A program made the position numbers and the translations under genes. Below are positions 16,586 to 27,202 of a stretch of 64,000 bases of DNA, piece by piece. Position 1 is the first letter of the stretch, and every line of letters begins with the position of its first letter. A model generated the notes under the pieces. It was not told where the DNA came from, did no database searches, and saw nothing but the letters and a program-made list of their open reading frames with translations. Where the stretch lies: assembly GCF_025153475.1 (NCBI RefSeq), contig NZ_JANZXA010000007.1, positions 168,029 through 232,028 of the forward strand, written 5' to 3'. The DNA is from Novosphingobium mangrovisedimenti. GTDB taxonomy: Bacteria > Pseudomonadota > Alphaproteobacteria > Sphingomonadales > Sphingomonadaceae.

Positions 16586-18337
16586 CTAGAACTTGCGCAC
16601 TTCTATCCCGTACTTGCGGATCGCGTAACCGATCTGGCGCGGCGTCAGGCCCAGCATGCGCGCGGCCTTGGCCTGAACCCAGCCGGTCGATTCAAGCGCC
16701 TTGAGCAGGTCGCGCTCGGCAACCTTGACGTTGTCGACCGGCGCATCCCTGACGACATCGCCTTCGGATGGCGCAAAGGCCGCGGGTTCGATCGGTGCCG
16801 GGGGCGGAGGCGGCGCCATGCCTCCACGGGGCTGGACGATGGGGAAAGGCGCCGACACGGCGGACTTCCACAAGGTGGACGACAGGCACTCGCCATTGCG
16901 GCAGGCGAAGTCCTCCTCGCCGATGCGATCCTCGTGCGCGAGCGTTGCCGTGCGGCGGATGCAGTTTTCCAGTTCGCGCACGTTGCCGGGGAAATAGCAA
17001 CTTTCCAGCACGCGGACCGCCGAGGAGGAAAGCTGGTGTTCGGTATGATGCTCTTCGTCGAAGCGGCGCAGGAACTCCCGCGCGAGCTGGGGAATGTCCT
17101 CGCGCCGGTCGCGCAAGGCCGGCAGGCGGATCGAGACGACATTGATGCGGTAATAGAGATCGGCGCGGAACTCGCCCTTGGTGACCAGTTCCTCCAGATT
17201 GCGGTTGGTCGCGCAGACCAGCCGGACATCGACCTTGATCGTCTGCGTCCCGCCGACGCGCTCGAACTCGCCCTCCTGCAGCACGCGCAGCAGCTTCACC
17301 TGGAAGGCGGGCGTGGTGTCGCCGATTTCATCGAGGAAGAGCGTCCCGCCGTCGGCCAGTTCGAAGCGGCCCTTGCGCTGCGCGACGGCGCCGGTGAAGG
17401 CGCCCTTCTCGTGCCCGAACAGCTCCGATTCCAGCACGGATTCGGGCAGCGCGGCACAGTTGAGCTTGATGAAGGGCTTCTTGGATCGCGGCGAGAAATC
17501 GTGCGTGGCGCGCGCGAACAGCTCCTTGCCCGTGCCCGATTCCCCGCGCAGCAACACGGCCGAGTGGCTGCGGGCAACGCGCTGTATCTGCTGCAGCGCG
17601 TCCTGAAGCGCCGGGCTCGTGCCCACGATCCCGATGTCCTTGACGTTGCCCCTCTTCGCGCTGCCCCCCTTGGGCGCCGTATCGCGAACAAGGCCCTTTT
17701 CCAGCAGGCGTTGTTGTTCCATCAACCGCTCACGGTCGCGCTGGACCATCTCGAGCAGGCGGACGGTTTGGCCGATCAGGTTGGCAACCATGGTGAGGAA
17801 GCGCACATCCTCGTCGGCGGCATGATAGGTCGTGCTCTCGTCCCAGATCTGCTCGATGGTCAGCGTGCCAATGACATTGTTGCGGTCCTTGATCGGCACG
17901 CCGATGAAGGACACCCGGCTTTCCGCCCCCCGCGGCCCGTCAAAGCTCCAGTCGGGGAAGAGCGAGCTGTTCTCCATGTTCTTGACGACGACGGGCATAC
18001 CCGTCTGGAAAATGCGGCCCACCGCCCTTTCGGGAATGCGGCCGAACCAGGCCCCGGCCCTCTCCTCGCTCCAGCCGATGCCCACGACATTGACCGGCGT
18101 CCCCTCCTCGTCGACCAGAGTGACGAGGCCGTGACGCATGTCGAGAAAGCTGGACAGCAGCGTGAGCACATTGGCCAGAGTGTCTTCGAGACGCCCGGGC
18201 ACCGCCAGCACCTTGGAAATCTCGTAGACGCCCCGCAGCGCCATGTCCGCGCGCGTATGGTTGGGTTGCCGGCTATACGTGTTCACATGGAATCCAGACG
18301 CTGGCGTGTTCGAGTGGCTGATGGCGTGACTGACCAT
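16586..18337 (-). CDS. nifA: Nif-specific sigma-54 activator NifA
   Basis: A 583-aa transcriptional activator of nitrogenase genes. It has a GAF domain (~50-195), then a sigma-54-interacting AAA+ domain with Walker A GESGTGKE (265-272) and the sigma-54 contact loop GAFTGA (313-318), and a C-terminal Fis-type helix-turn-helix ([15 protein letters not shown]). Cys447, Cys459, Cys479 and Cys484 form exactly C-x11-C-x19-C-x4-C. This is the linker of oxygen-sensitive, NifL-independent NifA proteins of alphaproteobacteria. No nifL is nearby. I found no -24/-12 element in its own 187-bp upstream spacer, so its control is unclear. Confidence 0.96.
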   Translation of the reverse strand: MVSHAISHSNTPASGFHVNTYSRQPNHTRADMALRGVYEISKVLAVPGRLEDTLANVLTLLSSFLDMRHGLVTLVDEEGTPVNVVGIGWSEERAGAWFGRIPERAVGRIFQTGMPVVVKNMENSSLFPDWSFDGPRGAESRVSFIGVPIKDRNNVIGTLTIEQIWDESTTYHAADEDVRFLTMVANLIGQTVRLLEMVQRDRERLMEQQRLLEKGLVRDTAPKGGSAKRGNVKDIGIVGTSPALQDALQQIQRVARSHSAVLLRGESGTGKELFARATHDFSPRSKKPFIKLNCAALPESVLESELFGHEKGAFTGAVAQRKGRFELADGGTLFLDEIGDTTPAFQVKLLRVLQEGEFERVGGTQTIKVDVRLVCATNRNLEELVTKGEFRADLYYRINVVSIRLPALRDRREDIPQLAREFLRRFDEEHHTEHQLSSSAVRVLESCYFPGNVRELENCIRRTATLAHEDRIGEEDFACRNGECLSSTLWKSAVSAPFPIVQPRGGMAPPPPPAPIEPAAFAPSEGDVVRDAPVDNVKVAERDLLKALESTGWVQAKAARMLGLTPRQIGYAIRKYGIEVRKF

Positions 18338-18524
18338 GACGGAAACCTTTCTGCCGTCAGGACATCTTCCCCACTACCTGCCGCTTTCAATCCGCCCGAT
18401 CGGATGCCGGGAAATTTTGCGTCGAAGTGAAAAAGTCTCAGATTTCCGCCGATTCGACAAGCAATGAGTATGCTTTCCTACAATTAATAACGGCTCGCAA
18501 TTGCACCTTTGCAAAGTCGTTGTT

Positions 18525-18830
18525 TTATCCGAACTTGTAGAGAACGCCGAAACCGCCGCGCGGATAGTTCCACTCGATTTCACCCGTCTTGCGGGTGACG
18601 ATGCGGCATGTCCCGCATTCGAGGCATCCGTCGGCGGCAACCTCGACCTGACCCGATTCGGTCTGCGTGTAGCAACCGGCCGGGCACAGCGTGGTCATGG
18701 CCATGAGACTGGGCGAAGGCACGGTGTGCGCCTTGACCTTGATATGCGGCCTGCCCGCATCGACCAGATAGCGGTTCTGGAAGAGCTTTTCCTCCACCTT
18801 GGCGCGCGGCGCCATCATCGCATCACTCAT
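18525..18830 (-). CDS. fixX: Ferredoxin-like protein FixX
   Basis: A 101-aa partner of the FixABC complex. Its conserved cysteines lie in LCPAGCY and [10 protein letters not shown], the FixX pattern. It probably passes low-potential electrons from FixC towards ferredoxin or flavodoxin for nitrogenase. The ATG has an AGGAG site. It is the last gene of the fixABCX group, 36 bp after fixC. Confidence 0.94.
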   Translation of the reverse strand: MSDAMMAPRAKVEEKLFQNRYLVDAGRPHIKVKAHTVPSPSLMAMTTLCPAGCYTQTESGQVEVAADGCLECGTCRIVTRKTGEIEWNYPRGGFGVLYKFG

Positions 18831-18866
18831 AAGCCCGCTCCTTTATGTGTCGTGAAATCGTGCCTG

Positions 18867-20180
18867 TCAGCGCCATGCCCTGACGAGCTTGAAGGCATCG
18901 CCCATCATGCCCCACAGGGTGCGCGTCTCGCGGAAATTGCGGAAGATCGACTTTTCCTTGGAAACCTTGTCGATGCCGTCGACGCGGAACCATGTCTGCA
19001 TCGCCTGGCTGATCAGCCTGGGGTAGGTGCCGAAGAAGTTGCCCTTGTTCTTGTGCAACAGGTCCGGGATGCCCTTGTACTTCTTGAGGTCCTTCATGAC
19101 AAAGGTCTGCCCCAGCCGCTTTTCATACTCGGCAAGGTTCGCCGCCGACATTTCCTCACGCTTGCGGGTGAGCGAAACGACGGTTTCGGCGGCAACGCGC
19201 CCCGTGGTCATCGCAAGGTTGGAGCCTTCCCGGTGCACGGCATTGACGAACTGGCCTGCATCGCCGACCACGATCCAACCCGCGCCGGTAAGCTGCGGTA
19301 TCGCCTTGTAACCGCCCTCGGGAATGAGGTGCGCGGCGTATTCCTTGCACTCGGAACCGGCCAGCAACGGCTTGATCGAGGGGTGGTTCTTGAACGCTTC
19401 GAGCAGCTCGTTCGGCGTCACGTTGGTCTCGGCGAAATCCGAAACGATGCAGCCGATGCCGACCGAGATCGATTCCTCGTTGGTGTAGAGGAAGCCGGTG
19501 CCTGTCATGCCCTTGGTGATCGTGCCCATCGCCTCGATCACCACGCCTTCGTTGCCGGTGAGGTTGAAGCGCGCCTCGATCGTCTCGCGCGGGAGAAAGT
19601 GCATTTCCTTGACCGCGAGCGCGACGCTCTCGGGCGAAACCTCGTTACGCAGGCCCGAGCGCTGGCCGACAAGGCCGTTTACACCTTCGGCCAGGACCAC
19701 GACATTGGCCATGATCGGCGCGCCCTGACGATCGGTGCGCACGCCGATGACCTTGCCCGAGAGATCCTTCACCAGTTCGGTCACGGTGGTCTCGTAGAGC
19801 ACCAGCGCGCCGGCTTCCTTCACCTTGGAGGAAAACCACTTGTCGAACTGCGCGCGCAGGATCGTGTAGCGGTTCGGCTTCTCCTCGTTGAAGTCGTCCG
19901 AGCGGTAATGCATGCCGGTGTGCGACTTGTCGTCCATCGTCCACATGCGCTGTTCGATCACGTGGCGTTCCAGCGGCGCTTCGTCGCGGAATTCGGGGAT
20001 GATTTTTTCCAGCGCGTCGGCGTAAAGGATCGCGCCCTGCACGTTCTTCGAACCGGCATATTCCCCGCGCTCGATCTGCAGTACGTTGAGGCCTTCCCTG
20101 GCCATCGTATAGGCGGCGGCATTGCCGGAAGGGCCCGCGCCCACGACGATGGCGTCGAACGGTTTGCTGAATTCGCCCAT
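18867..20180 (-). CDS. fixC: FixC, ETF-quinone-oxidoreductase-type flavoprotein
   Basis: A 437-aa FAD protein that accepts the exergonic electron branch from FixAB and reduces quinone, which lets FixABX drive ferredoxin reduction by bifurcation. An FAD-binding [10 protein letters not shown] motif is near residue 16, and the second flavin motif [15 protein letters not shown] is in the middle. I place the start at 20180 because GGAGGA lies immediately upstream. A start seven codons earlier has no such site. It follows fixB by 10 bp. Confidence 0.95.
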   Translation of the reverse strand: MGEFSKPFDAIVVGAGPSGNAAAYTMAREGLNVLQIERGEYAGSKNVQGAILYADALEKIIPEFRDEAPLERHVIEQRMWTMDDKSHTGMHYRSDDFNEEKPNRYTILRAQFDKWFSSKVKEAGALVLYETTVTELVKDLSGKVIGVRTDRQGAPIMANVVVLAEGVNGLVGQRSGLRNEVSPESVALAVKEMHFLPRETIEARFNLTGNEGVVIEAMGTITKGMTGTGFLYTNEESISVGIGCIVSDFAETNVTPNELLEAFKNHPSIKPLLAGSECKEYAAHLIPEGGYKAIPQLTGAGWIVVGDAGQFVNAVHREGSNLAMTTGRVAAETVVSLTRKREEMSAANLAEYEKRLGQTFVMKDLKKYKGIPDLLHKNKGNFFGTYPRLISQAMQTWFRVDGIDKVSKEKSIFRNFRETRTLWGMMGDAFKLVRAWR

Positions 20181-20190
20181 GGCTTCCTCC

Positions 20191-21291
20191 TCAGCTTGCA
20201 AGACGGTTGACGCGCAGCCGCGCCGCGAAGGCGTCGGTCAGCGCGGGCAGCAGGGTGACGGCATCGGCCACGATGCCCAGATGCGCGAATTCGAAGATCG
20301 GCGCGTTGGGATCGGTGTTGATCGCGACGATCAGGTCCGCCCCTTCCACGCCGACGCGGTGCTGGATCGCGCCCGAAATACCGGCGGCGATGTAGAGTTT
20401 GGGCCGGATGGTCTTGCCGGTCTGGCCGATCTGGCGGTCCGAGGTGATCCAGCCCTTCTGCACCAGCGGACGCGAGCCACCGTATTCGGCGCCGAGCACC
20501 TCGGCCAGTTCCTTCACGAGCTGGAAGTTCTCGACCGAGCCGAGGCCCAGACCGCCGGCCACGACGATGTCGGCATAAGGCAGGTTGGCCTTGTCGGTAT
20601 CGCGGTCGGCGATGAAATCGAGCACCTTGGTGATCACATCGTCCTCGACCAGCTTGGGATCGAACTCGACGATCTTGCCGGTGCGGCCTTCCTCGCGCTC
20701 CGGCATGGCGAGAACACGCGGGCGCACCGTGGCCATCTGCGGGCGGAAGTTCAGCGTGAAGATCGTGCAGAGCAGCGATCCGCCGAAGGTCGGGCGGGTA
20801 GCCGCCAGCGAACCTTCATCGTCGATCGCCAGTTCGGTGCAGTCGGCGGTAAGGCCGGTCTGCAGCGTGGTCGCCACCGAACCCGCGAGGTCGCGGCCGA
20901 GGTTGGTCGCGCCAAGCAGCAGGATCTCGGGCTTGTAGGTGTTGACGATGTCGGTGAGGACCTTGGTCGAGGTCTCGTTGCGGTAGTGCTTCAGCGCCGG
21001 GTCCTGCGCGACATAGACGCAGTCCGCGCCGTATTCGAAGCAGGCGGCCGCTGCTGCATCAAGGCTGGCGCGATCATCGCCCATGACGACGGCGGCCAGT
21101 TCGACGCCGCGCTTGTCGGCCAGCTTGCGCCCTTCGCCCAGCAGTTCGAACGAAACCGAATGGACCTGGCCATGCTCGATTTCGACCGCCACCCAGACGT
21201 GCTTATACGCCTTGAAGTGTTCGGGCAGTTCCTTCTTCGTATTGGCGCGGCTGCCGCCGGCTGCGGGAGCGGGCTTGTTGTCTTCGGCCAT
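20191..21291 (-). CDS. fixB: FixB, electron-transfer flavoprotein alpha subunit
   Basis: A 366-aa ETF alpha-type subunit of the bifurcating FixABCX complex. The C-terminal FAD domain is clear ([15 protein letters not shown], then [19 protein letters not shown] and the NTDPNAPIF segment). The first 25 residues are a flexible extension. It lies 14 bp after fixA. Confidence 0.95.
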   Translation of the reverse strand: MAEDNKPAPAAGGSRANTKKELPEHFKAYKHVWVAVEIEHGQVHSVSFELLGEGRKLADKRGVELAAVVMGDDRASLDAAAAACFEYGADCVYVAQDPALKHYRNETSTKVLTDIVNTYKPEILLLGATNLGRDLAGSVATTLQTGLTADCTELAIDDEGSLAATRPTFGGSLLCTIFTLNFRPQMATVRPRVLAMPEREEGRTGKIVEFDPKLVEDDVITKVLDFIADRDTDKANLPYADIVVAGGLGLGSVENFQLVKELAEVLGAEYGGSRPLVQKGWITSDRQIGQTGKTIRPKLYIAAGISGAIQHRVGVEGADLIVAINTDPNAPIFEFAHLGIVADAVTLLPALTDAFAARLRVNRLAS

Positions 21292-21305
21292 GATAAACGC
21301 TCCTT

Positions 21306-22163
21306 TCAGACGTAGTGGTGCGCGGCCTGTTCGAGCAACTCGTGCTCGACAGACGGGGCTTTTGCGAAAATCGCCTCGACCAGTGCGGCGGCCCTGGCAT
21401 CGGCCTTGCCGTCGACTTCGACGATCTCGGCCTTGTCAGTACGGGCCGTGGGCGCGAAGACCTTCTTCACGATCGTCGGCGAGCCGCGCAGGCCGCACTT
21501 GGTCAGGTCTTCGATGCCGACAGCGGCGGCATTCCAGGTGACGACCTCGGCGCGGGCGGCGATGAGCGCGTTCTCGATCGAGCCGCGCCGCATCTCGTTG
21601 CTCGCCTCAAGCATGGTGATGAGGACCGGCAGTTTGGATTCCAGCACCTGCAAGCCGCCCTCGGCGCGACGTTCCACCTTGATCGTGCCGGCCTGCAGGT
21701 CGGTCTCGACGATCCGGGCGATGTAGGTAAGCTGGTTGTAGTCCAGCCGCTTGGCGATACCGGGGCCGACCTGGGCGGTATCGCCATCAATGGTCTGCTT
21801 GCCGGTGAAGATGATCTCGGGCTTGCCGAATTCCTCGGCCACCTTCTTGAGCGCCATGGACAACGCGAAGCTGGTCGCAAGCGTATCCGATCCCGCGAAG
21901 TAGCGATCGGTCAGCAGGACCGCGCGATCGGCGCCGAAGGTCAGAGCCTTGCGCAGCGATTCCGCAGCGGTCGGCGGGCCCATGGTCAGCACGGTGACGG
22001 TGGCGCCGAACTTGTCCTTGAGCCGCAGCGCCTCTTCGAGCGCGAAGAGATCATAGGGGTTGATGATCGTCGGCACACCCTGGCGCATGATCGTGTTGGT
22101 CACGGGGTGGACCCTGATCTGCGCGCTGTCGGGAACCTGTTTGATGCAAACGACGACATGCAT
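21306..22163 (-). CDS. fixA: FixA, electron-transfer flavoprotein beta subunit
   Basis: A 285-aa ETF beta-type subunit. It probably binds NADH and the bifurcating flavin together with FixB. Signatures are the N-terminal [13 protein letters not shown] and [17 protein letters not shown]. The ATG at 22163 lies two bases after the nifW stop, with AGGAG at a suitable distance. A GTG two codons earlier is possible but too close to that site. Confidence 0.94.
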   Translation of the reverse strand: MHVVVCIKQVPDSAQIRVHPVTNTIMRQGVPTIINPYDLFALEEALRLKDKFGATVTVLTMGPPTAAESLRKALTFGADRAVLLTDRYFAGSDTLATSFALSMALKKVAEEFGKPEIIFTGKQTIDGDTAQVGPGIAKRLDYNQLTYIARIVETDLQAGTIKVERRAEGGLQVLESKLPVLITMLEASNEMRRGSIENALIAARAEVVTWNAAAVGIEDLTKCGLRGSPTIVKKVFAPTARTDKAEIVEVDGKADARAAALVEAIFAKAPSVEHELLEQAAHHYV

Positions 22164-22165
22164 GG

Positions 22166-22507
22166 TCACTCTCCTGTCAGAGCGGTGAGAGGAACGAAGG
22201 GACGGTTGGGTTCAGGCTTCGGTTCGACCGCTTCCTTGTGAACCTTGAACACCCGCTCTTCGATCGGGCTGGACGCCACGAAATCGGCATAGGCCTGGGC
22301 CAGATGATCGCGGCACAGCGCGAAAAGCGCGGCATCGTCGGCCTGTTCGAGCACGCCTTCCACCTCGCTGCCGCGCAGGTACTGGCCCATGCGGCGCATG
22401 ATATGCAGGCGGGCGACATGGACCACCTCGGGCTCGTATTCGACGCCGAGGAAGGCGAAGAATTCTTCCGCGCTCGAAAGGTCCTGCAGATCGTCAAGCA
22501 GGCTCAT
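22166..22507 (-). CDS. nifW: Nitrogenase-stabilizing protein NifW
   Basis: A 113-aa protein that matches the NifW family in length and core ([22 protein letters not shown]). NifW associates with the MoFe protein and is thought to help protect it from oxygen or assist its maturation. The gene overlaps the cysE/nifP stop by ATGA. Confidence 0.9.
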   Translation of the reverse strand: MSLLDDLQDLSSAEEFFAFLGVEYEPEVVHVARLHIMRRMGQYLRGSEVEGVLEQADDAALFALCRDHLAQAYADFVASSPIEERVFKVHKEAVEPKPEPNRPFVPLTALTGE

Positions 22508-23271
22508 TGCAGCATCTCCTCTGCGGGGATTTCAGCGGCCCGGTTGCCGGTGGCTTGCGCGTCGCGCCGTTCCCGGTGGGCAAGGCGCGCCTCGAGAAAA
22601 TCGATCCGGTCAAGCAATTCGGAAATCGCCTCTCCCACCGGGTCGGGCATCAGGTGATGATCGAGATCGATCCGCCCGGAAAGGCGGCGGCGATCCGCGA
22701 GGGGTCGGACGATACGACCGGGAATGCCGATCACAGTCATGCCCGGCGGCACCGGATCGACGACCACGCTGTTGGCCCCGATGCGCGCGCCCTTGCTCAC
22801 AGTGATTGGACCCAGGATCTTGGCCCCGCAGCCGACGAGGACACCGTCTTCGAGCGTGGGATGGCGCTTGCCCGGCGACCAGCTCGTACCACCCAGCGTC
22901 ACCCCGTGGTAGAGCGTGACATCGTCACCGATCTCTGCGGTCTCGCCGATCACCACACCCGCACCGTGATCGATGAAGAAGCGCCGGCCGATGGTCGCTG
23001 CCGGATGAATGTCGACATTGGTCAGCAGGCGCGCGAACCAGGACAGGAAGCGGGCCGGGAACCGCAGCCCCCGCCGCCACAGCCGGTTGGCGACGCGGTG
23101 CCAGACGATGGCGTGGACGCCAGGATAGGTCAGCACGATCTCGATCGTCCCGCTGGCCGCCGGATCGCGCGCTGCAACGCAGGCGATGTCGCCGCGGATC
23201 ATCTCCAGCAGCGAAGGCCTGTGCACCGGTTTGGTCGGCTCGACCTGATCGAGAAGCGTCGAGAACGGCAT
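22504..23271 (-). CDS. cysE: Serine O-acetyltransferase, nif-linked (NifP-type)
   Basis: A 255-aa left-handed beta-helix acetyltransferase that makes O-acetylserine for cysteine synthesis. The hexapeptide-repeat core is evident ([41 protein letters not shown]). Its place between nifV and nifW fits the NifP role of boosting cysteine supply for NifS-driven Fe-S assembly. The ATG at 23271 shares one base with the nifV stop. An extra C-terminal tail beyond the repeat is present. Confidence 0.92.
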   Translation of the reverse strand: MPFSTLLDQVEPTKPVHRPSLLEMIRGDIACVAARDPAASGTIEIVLTYPGVHAIVWHRVANRLWRRGLRFPARFLSWFARLLTNVDIHPAATIGRRFFIDHGAGVVIGETAEIGDDVTLYHGVTLGGTSWSPGKRHPTLEDGVLVGCGAKILGPITVSKGARIGANSVVVDPVPPGMTVIGIPGRIVRPLADRRRLSGRIDLDHHLMPDPVGEAISELLDRIDFLEARLAHRERRDAQATGNRAAEIPAEEMLQ

Positions 23272-24413
23272 CACGCGCTTCCTTCCATCACCGAGGCACT
23301 GTGGAGCAGGGCAAGTTCGCTCAGCTCCACCGGACGCTTGGTCAGGCTGGCGCGTGCGCGCACTTCGGCAAGCAGGCGCTCGATCCGCTCATGATCGCAT
23401 TCGAGGCCGATGGAACGCAGCGTCGAGCGCAGCGCGGCGCGACCCGAGTGCTTGCCCAGCACGATCGTGCGCTCGCGCCCGAAGCGGGCCGGATCGAGCG
23501 CTTCATACGTCGCCGCATCGCGCAGCAGCCCGGAGACATGGATACCGGATTCGTGGCTGAACACCATCGAGCCGACAATCGGCTTGTTCTCGGGAATGGC
23601 GCGGCAGGATGCCTTGGCCACCAGAGCCGCCAGACCGGGAAGCCTGGCAAGATCGACCGCCGTGGCGCGGCCGAGCGTTTCGCCCAGTGCCGTCACGACC
23701 TCCTCAAGCGGCGCATTGCCCGCCCGCTCGCCGAGGCCCAGCACGCAAACGCTCACATGGGTGGCACCGCCGCGCACGGCGGCGAGCGTGTTGGCCGTGG
23801 CAAGGCCGAGGTCATCGTGGCCATGAAATTCGAGCTCGATGTCGGTCTGGCGCGCGAGTTCGCGGAACAGCTCGCAGGTCCCGAACGGATCGAGCACGCC
23901 CAGCGTATCGGCAAAGCGGAAGCGGTGACCGCCGGCTTCTTCAATGGCGACGACGACACGCTTGAGGAAATCGATGTCCGCGCGGCTGGCATCCTCGCCG
24001 CCGACCGAAACGCGAAGGCCCAGTTCGCGAGCATAACCCACCACGTCGGCAATCCGTTCCAGCACGTCCGCCCGGCCCGTGCCGAACTTGGCATGGATCT
24101 GGCGGTCCGAGACGGGCACCGAAAGGTGCACTCGCGATGCGCCGGTCAGTGCGGCGGCCTCCACGTCGGCGCGCGTCATCCGGCACCAGGGGATGATCTC
24201 GGCCTTGTTCGCCTGTGCGACCATGGCCGCGATCGCCTCGATTTCCTGTCCGCCCATCGCTGGCGTACCCGCCTCGATCTCGTCGATCCCCGCCGCTTCG
24301 AGCGCGGCGGCAATGGCGAGCTTTTCCTCCAGCGTGAAGGCCACGCCCGGCGACTGCTCGCCATCGCGCAGCGTGCTGTCGTTGATGAGGACGCGAGGCT
24401 GATAGGCGGGCAT
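23271..24413 (-). CDS. nifV: Homocitrate synthase
   Basis: A 380-aa enzyme that condenses acetyl-CoA with 2-oxoglutarate to form homocitrate, the organic ligand of FeMo-co. The DRE-TIM barrel begins with [17 protein letters not shown]. The metal-binding HGHDDLGLA motif and the [14 protein letters not shown] segment follow. It lies 15 bp after nifS within the iscA-nifUSV operon. Confidence 0.95.
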   Translation of the reverse strand: MPAYQPRVLINDSTLRDGEQSPGVAFTLEEKLAIAAALEAAGIDEIEAGTPAMGGQEIEAIAAMVAQANKAEIIPWCRMTRADVEAAALTGASRVHLSVPVSDRQIHAKFGTGRADVLERIADVVGYARELGLRVSVGGEDASRADIDFLKRVVVAIEEAGGHRFRFADTLGVLDPFGTCELFRELARQTDIELEFHGHDDLGLATANTLAAVRGGATHVSVCVLGLGERAGNAPLEEVVTALGETLGRATAVDLARLPGLAALVAKASCRAIPENKPIVGSMVFSHESGIHVSGLLRDAATYEALDPARFGRERTIVLGKHSGRAALRSTLRSIGLECDHERIERLLAEVRARASLTKRPVELSELALLHSASVMEGSA

Positions 24414-24428
24414 CGTGACGATCCTTTC

Positions 24429-25649
24429 CTAGGCGTACGTGGGCTTGAAACCGGCCTCGTCTCCGGCGGCGATCTTGTCGCGCTCGCGCCAGAACGGGCT
24501 CATCTCGCGCAGGCGGTCGATGATCTGCGGCATCACCTCCAGCACCCGGTCGACGTCGCTCTCGTCGTTCTCGCGGCTGAACGAGAAACGGATCGCGCCG
24601 TGCGCGGCGGTGTAGGGCACGTTCATCGCCCGCAGCACATGGCTGGGCTCCAGCGAGCCCGAAGTGCAGGCCGAACCCGAACTTGCGGCCACGCCCTCGC
24701 GGTTCATGAACAGCAGGATCGCCTCGCCCTCGATATATTCGAAAGCGACATTGGCGGTGTTGGGCAGGCGATTGTCCGGATCACCGGTCACGAAGCTGTT
24801 GCCGATGCGCTGGAGCAGGCCCTTTTCCAGCCGGTCGCGCAGCCCGGCAACGCGGGTCTGCTCGTCGGCCATGTGCTCCATCGCTAGCTCGGCAGCCTTA
24901 CCGAGACCGATGATGGCCGGCGCATTCTCCGTGCCAGCACGGCGACCGCGTTCCTGATGGCCGCCGCGGATCAGCGGGCGCAGGCGCGTACCCTTGCGGG
25001 CATAGAGCGCGCCGATACCCTTGGGCCCGTGCAGCTTGTGACCCGAGAGCGAGAGCATGTCGATTTCGCTTGTCGCCATGTTGATCGGAATTTTGCCCAC
25101 CGCCTGCACCGCATCGGTGTGGAACAGCGCGCCTGCCTGATGGGCAAGCTGGGCGAGTTGTTCGACCGGGAAGATCGTGCCGGTCTCATTGTTGGCCCAC
25201 ATGATCGAGACGATGGCCGTCTTGGGGCCCAGCGCCTTGCGGTAGGCCTCCATGTCGAGCCGGCCCTTGGCATCGACGCCGATGATGTGGACCTTGGCAC
25301 GGCCGGTCTTTTCGAGATGGCCGACCAGGCTGAGCACGGCGGGATGTTCCACCGCCGAGGTGATGATCTCATCACGCCCGGTCTGGGTTTCGAGCGCGGA
25401 CATGATCGCCATGTTGTCCGCCTCGGTCCCGCCCGAGGTATAGACGATCTCGTGATCGAATTCGGCCCCCAGCAGCGCCTGCAGCTGCTTGCGCGCCTTG
25501 GCCAGCGCGCCGCCCACCTCGGCACCGAAGGCATGCATCGAAGAGGCATTGCCGAACTGTTCCGAAAAATACGGGATCATCGCCTCCACGACTGCCGGAT
25601 CGCAGCGGGTGGTGGCGTTGTTGTCGAGGTAGACGGGCGCATGTTCCAT
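24429..25649 (-). CDS. nifS: Cysteine desulfurase NifS
   Basis: A 406-aa PLP enzyme that takes sulfur from cysteine for Fe-S cluster building on NifU. The PLP lysine is in LSGHKLHGPKG and the persulfide cysteine in SSGSACTSGSLEPSHVL. The N-terminal VYLDNNATTRCDP is typical. It follows nifU by 38 bp. Confidence 0.96.
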   Translation of the reverse strand: MEHAPVYLDNNATTRCDPAVVEAMIPYFSEQFGNASSMHAFGAEVGGALAKARKQLQALLGAEFDHEIVYTSGGTEADNMAIMSALETQTGRDEIITSAVEHPAVLSLVGHLEKTGRAKVHIIGVDAKGRLDMEAYRKALGPKTAIVSIMWANNETGTIFPVEQLAQLAHQAGALFHTDAVQAVGKIPINMATSEIDMLSLSGHKLHGPKGIGALYARKGTRLRPLIRGGHQERGRRAGTENAPAIIGLGKAAELAMEHMADEQTRVAGLRDRLEKGLLQRIGNSFVTGDPDNRLPNTANVAFEYIEGEAILLFMNREGVAASSGSACTSGSLEPSHVLRAMNVPYTAAHGAIRFSFSRENDESDVDRVLEVMPQIIDRLREMSPFWRERDKIAAGDEAGFKPTYA

Positions 25650-25687
25650 GGCGGGGGCCTTTCCTTGGAGCGATCAGTTTCCAGTCA

Positions 25688-26605
25688 TCAGTGAACGGGC
25701 GCGGCGGGGACCACGATCAGCGGCACGCCGACCGCCTCGACGAGACGGGCCTGCACGCCTTCGATCGTGGCGCTCGACAAGTGGCAGCCGACACAGGCAC
25801 CGGTGAGCTTCACGATCACCCGGTTGCCCTCGACGTCTACCAGTTCACAGTCGCCGCCGTCGCGCTGCAGCGAAGGACGGATTTCCTCTAGCGTCTGCTC
25901 GATCAGGCGGATCTTCTGCAGCGTGGTGAGCGGCTGCTTCTCGTCGCGCGTGGCCACGACCTTCTTCGGCTTGGCAAGGACCGGAACGGCGCCCGGCACG
26001 AAAGCCTCGGCAGCAGCGATCAGGCCGTCTTCCACCATCTCGGCATTGACGCGTTCGAGAACCGTTTCGATGCCCTCGGCGCAAGTCGCACAGCCGCCTC
26101 CGGCCTTGGTGAAGTTGGTGATGTCCTCGACCCGGGTCAGGGTGTTGGAGCGGATGGTGCGCTCGATCATGCCTTCGTCGATACCGAAGCACTTGCAGAT
26201 CAGCGCGCCTTCCTCGTGATCGTCGACCCACTCCTCGCCGCGGTAGTTGGCAACGGCCGCCTGCAGCGCCTCGTAGCCCATGACCGAGCAGTGCATCTTC
26301 TCGGGTGGCAGGCCGCCGAGGAAATCGGCGATGTCCTGATTGGAGATCTTCATCGCTTCTTCGATGGTCTTGCCGATGATCAGCTCGGTCAGCGCCGAGG
26401 AGCTGGCGATGGCCGACCCGCAGCCGAACGTCTGGAAGCGGGCATCGGTGATGACCTGGGTTTCCGGGTCCACCTTGATCATCAGGCGCAGCGCGTCGCC
26501 GCAGCTGATCGCGCCGACGTCGCCGATGCCGTCGGCATCGTCCAGCACGCCGCTGTTCTTCGGATTGAAGAAGTAGTCTTTGACCTTCTCGCTATATTCC
26601 CACAT
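25688..26605 (-). CDS. nifU: Fe-S scaffold protein NifU
   Basis: A 305-aa three-domain scaffold: an IscU-like N-terminal domain ([16 protein letters not shown]), a central 2Fe-2S domain ([20 protein letters not shown]), and a C-terminal Nfu domain with the CVGCHLSS motif. It assembles clusters for nitrogenase with NifS. I set the start at the ATG at 26605 (MWEYSEKV), the usual NifU N-terminus, which has a GGAG site. Confidence 0.96.
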   Translation of the reverse strand: MWEYSEKVKDYFFNPKNSGVLDDADGIGDVGAISCGDALRLMIKVDPETQVITDARFQTFGCGSAIASSSALTELIIGKTIEEAMKISNQDIADFLGGLPPEKMHCSVMGYEALQAAVANYRGEEWVDDHEEGALICKCFGIDEGMIERTIRSNTLTRVEDITNFTKAGGGCATCAEGIETVLERVNAEMVEDGLIAAAEAFVPGAVPVLAKPKKVVATRDEKQPLTTLQKIRLIEQTLEEIRPSLQRDGGDCELVDVEGNRVIVKLTGACVGCHLSSATIEGVQARLVEAVGVPLIVVPAAPVH

Positions 26606-26618
26606 GTGCCGGTCTCCG

Positions 26619-26939
26619 TCAGCCAAATGACTTGCCGCATGAGCAGCTGTTCGTTGCGTTGGGGTTGTCGAAAGTGAATCCCGAGCCTTCGAGCGCGACC
26701 ACGAAGTCGATCGTGGTGCCCGCGATGAGCGGCTGGCTGGTCGGGTCCACGAAGACGCTGACACCGCCGCTCTGGATCACCGCGTCGTCCGCATCGGGGG
26801 AACCGACGAGGCCCATCATGTATTTGTAGCCGGCGCACCCGCCGGCCTCGACCTGGATGCGCAGGCCCGCCGGCTGGGCTTCAGCCTTCTCGATGGCACT
26901 GCGGACGGCCTGGACTGCACTGTCGGTGAGTTCGATCAT
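26619..26939 (-). CDS. Nif-linked A-type Fe-S carrier (IscA/HesB family)
   Basis: A 106-aa A-type carrier with the three family cysteines (GGCAGY and the C-terminal SCSCGKSF). It is thought to carry Fe or clusters between NifU and target proteins. It is the first gene after a strong sigma-54 element at 26981-26995, so it heads the nifUSV operon. Confidence 0.92.
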   Translation of the reverse strand: MIELTDSAVQAVRSAIEKAEAQPAGLRIQVEAGGCAGYKYMMGLVGSPDADDAVIQSGGVSVFVDPTSQPLIAGTTIDFVVALEGSGFTFDNPNATNSCSCGKSFG

Positions 26940-26980
26940 GTTGAGCCACTCTCGCTAGGGGGTCTCGTGAGAGCAGTGCA

Positions 26981-26995
26981 GCAAACACCGTGCCA
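26981..26995 (-). promoter_or_regulatory. Sigma-54 promoter of iscA-nifUSV operon
   Basis: On the minus strand the sequence reads TGGCACGGTGTTTGC, a full match to TGGCAC-N5-TTGC. The -12 GC is about 42 bases before the iscA start codon. It is shared back-to-back with the promoter at 27140-27154. Confidence 0.9.
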
Positions 26996-27049
26996 ATTGC
27001 AGACACGCGCCGAAAACTGCGTTTCATAGGCGGGAATGCGACGCGCGCG

Positions 27050-27097
27050 TGTCAGCTTTGGCACAATCGCAACAGCGCAAATGTTGCGATGCACACA
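27050..27097. promoter_or_regulatory. Two NifA upstream activator sites
   Basis: TGT-N10-ACA occurs at 27050-27065 and again at 27082-27097, 32 bp apart. They lie between two diverging sigma-54 promoters and probably serve both. Confidence 0.82.
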
Positions 27098-27139
27098 AAG
27101 CCGTCACGCTCACGCCCTGTCGGCCCCGGCAGGACAAAA

Positions 27140-27154
27140 CGGCCCGGTTCTTGC
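27140..27154 (+). promoter_or_regulatory. Sigma-54 promoter of the 202-aa unknown gene
   Basis: CGGCCCGGTTCTTGC keeps the invariant GG-N10-GC and a full TTGC half. It differs from TGGCAC at two positions. It ends 48 bases before the ATG at 27203. Confidence 0.72.
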
Positions 27155-27202
27155 GTGGAAGGCGCGCGCACGAACCCCGCGCAAGTCCAGCAGGAGACCA
27201 CA

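Noticed and set aside
27059..27076. TTTGGCACAATCGCAACA considered as a further sigma-54 promoter
   Set aside because: It has TGGCAC but lacks the GC at the required 10-base spacing. It overlaps the activator site at 27050-27065 instead.
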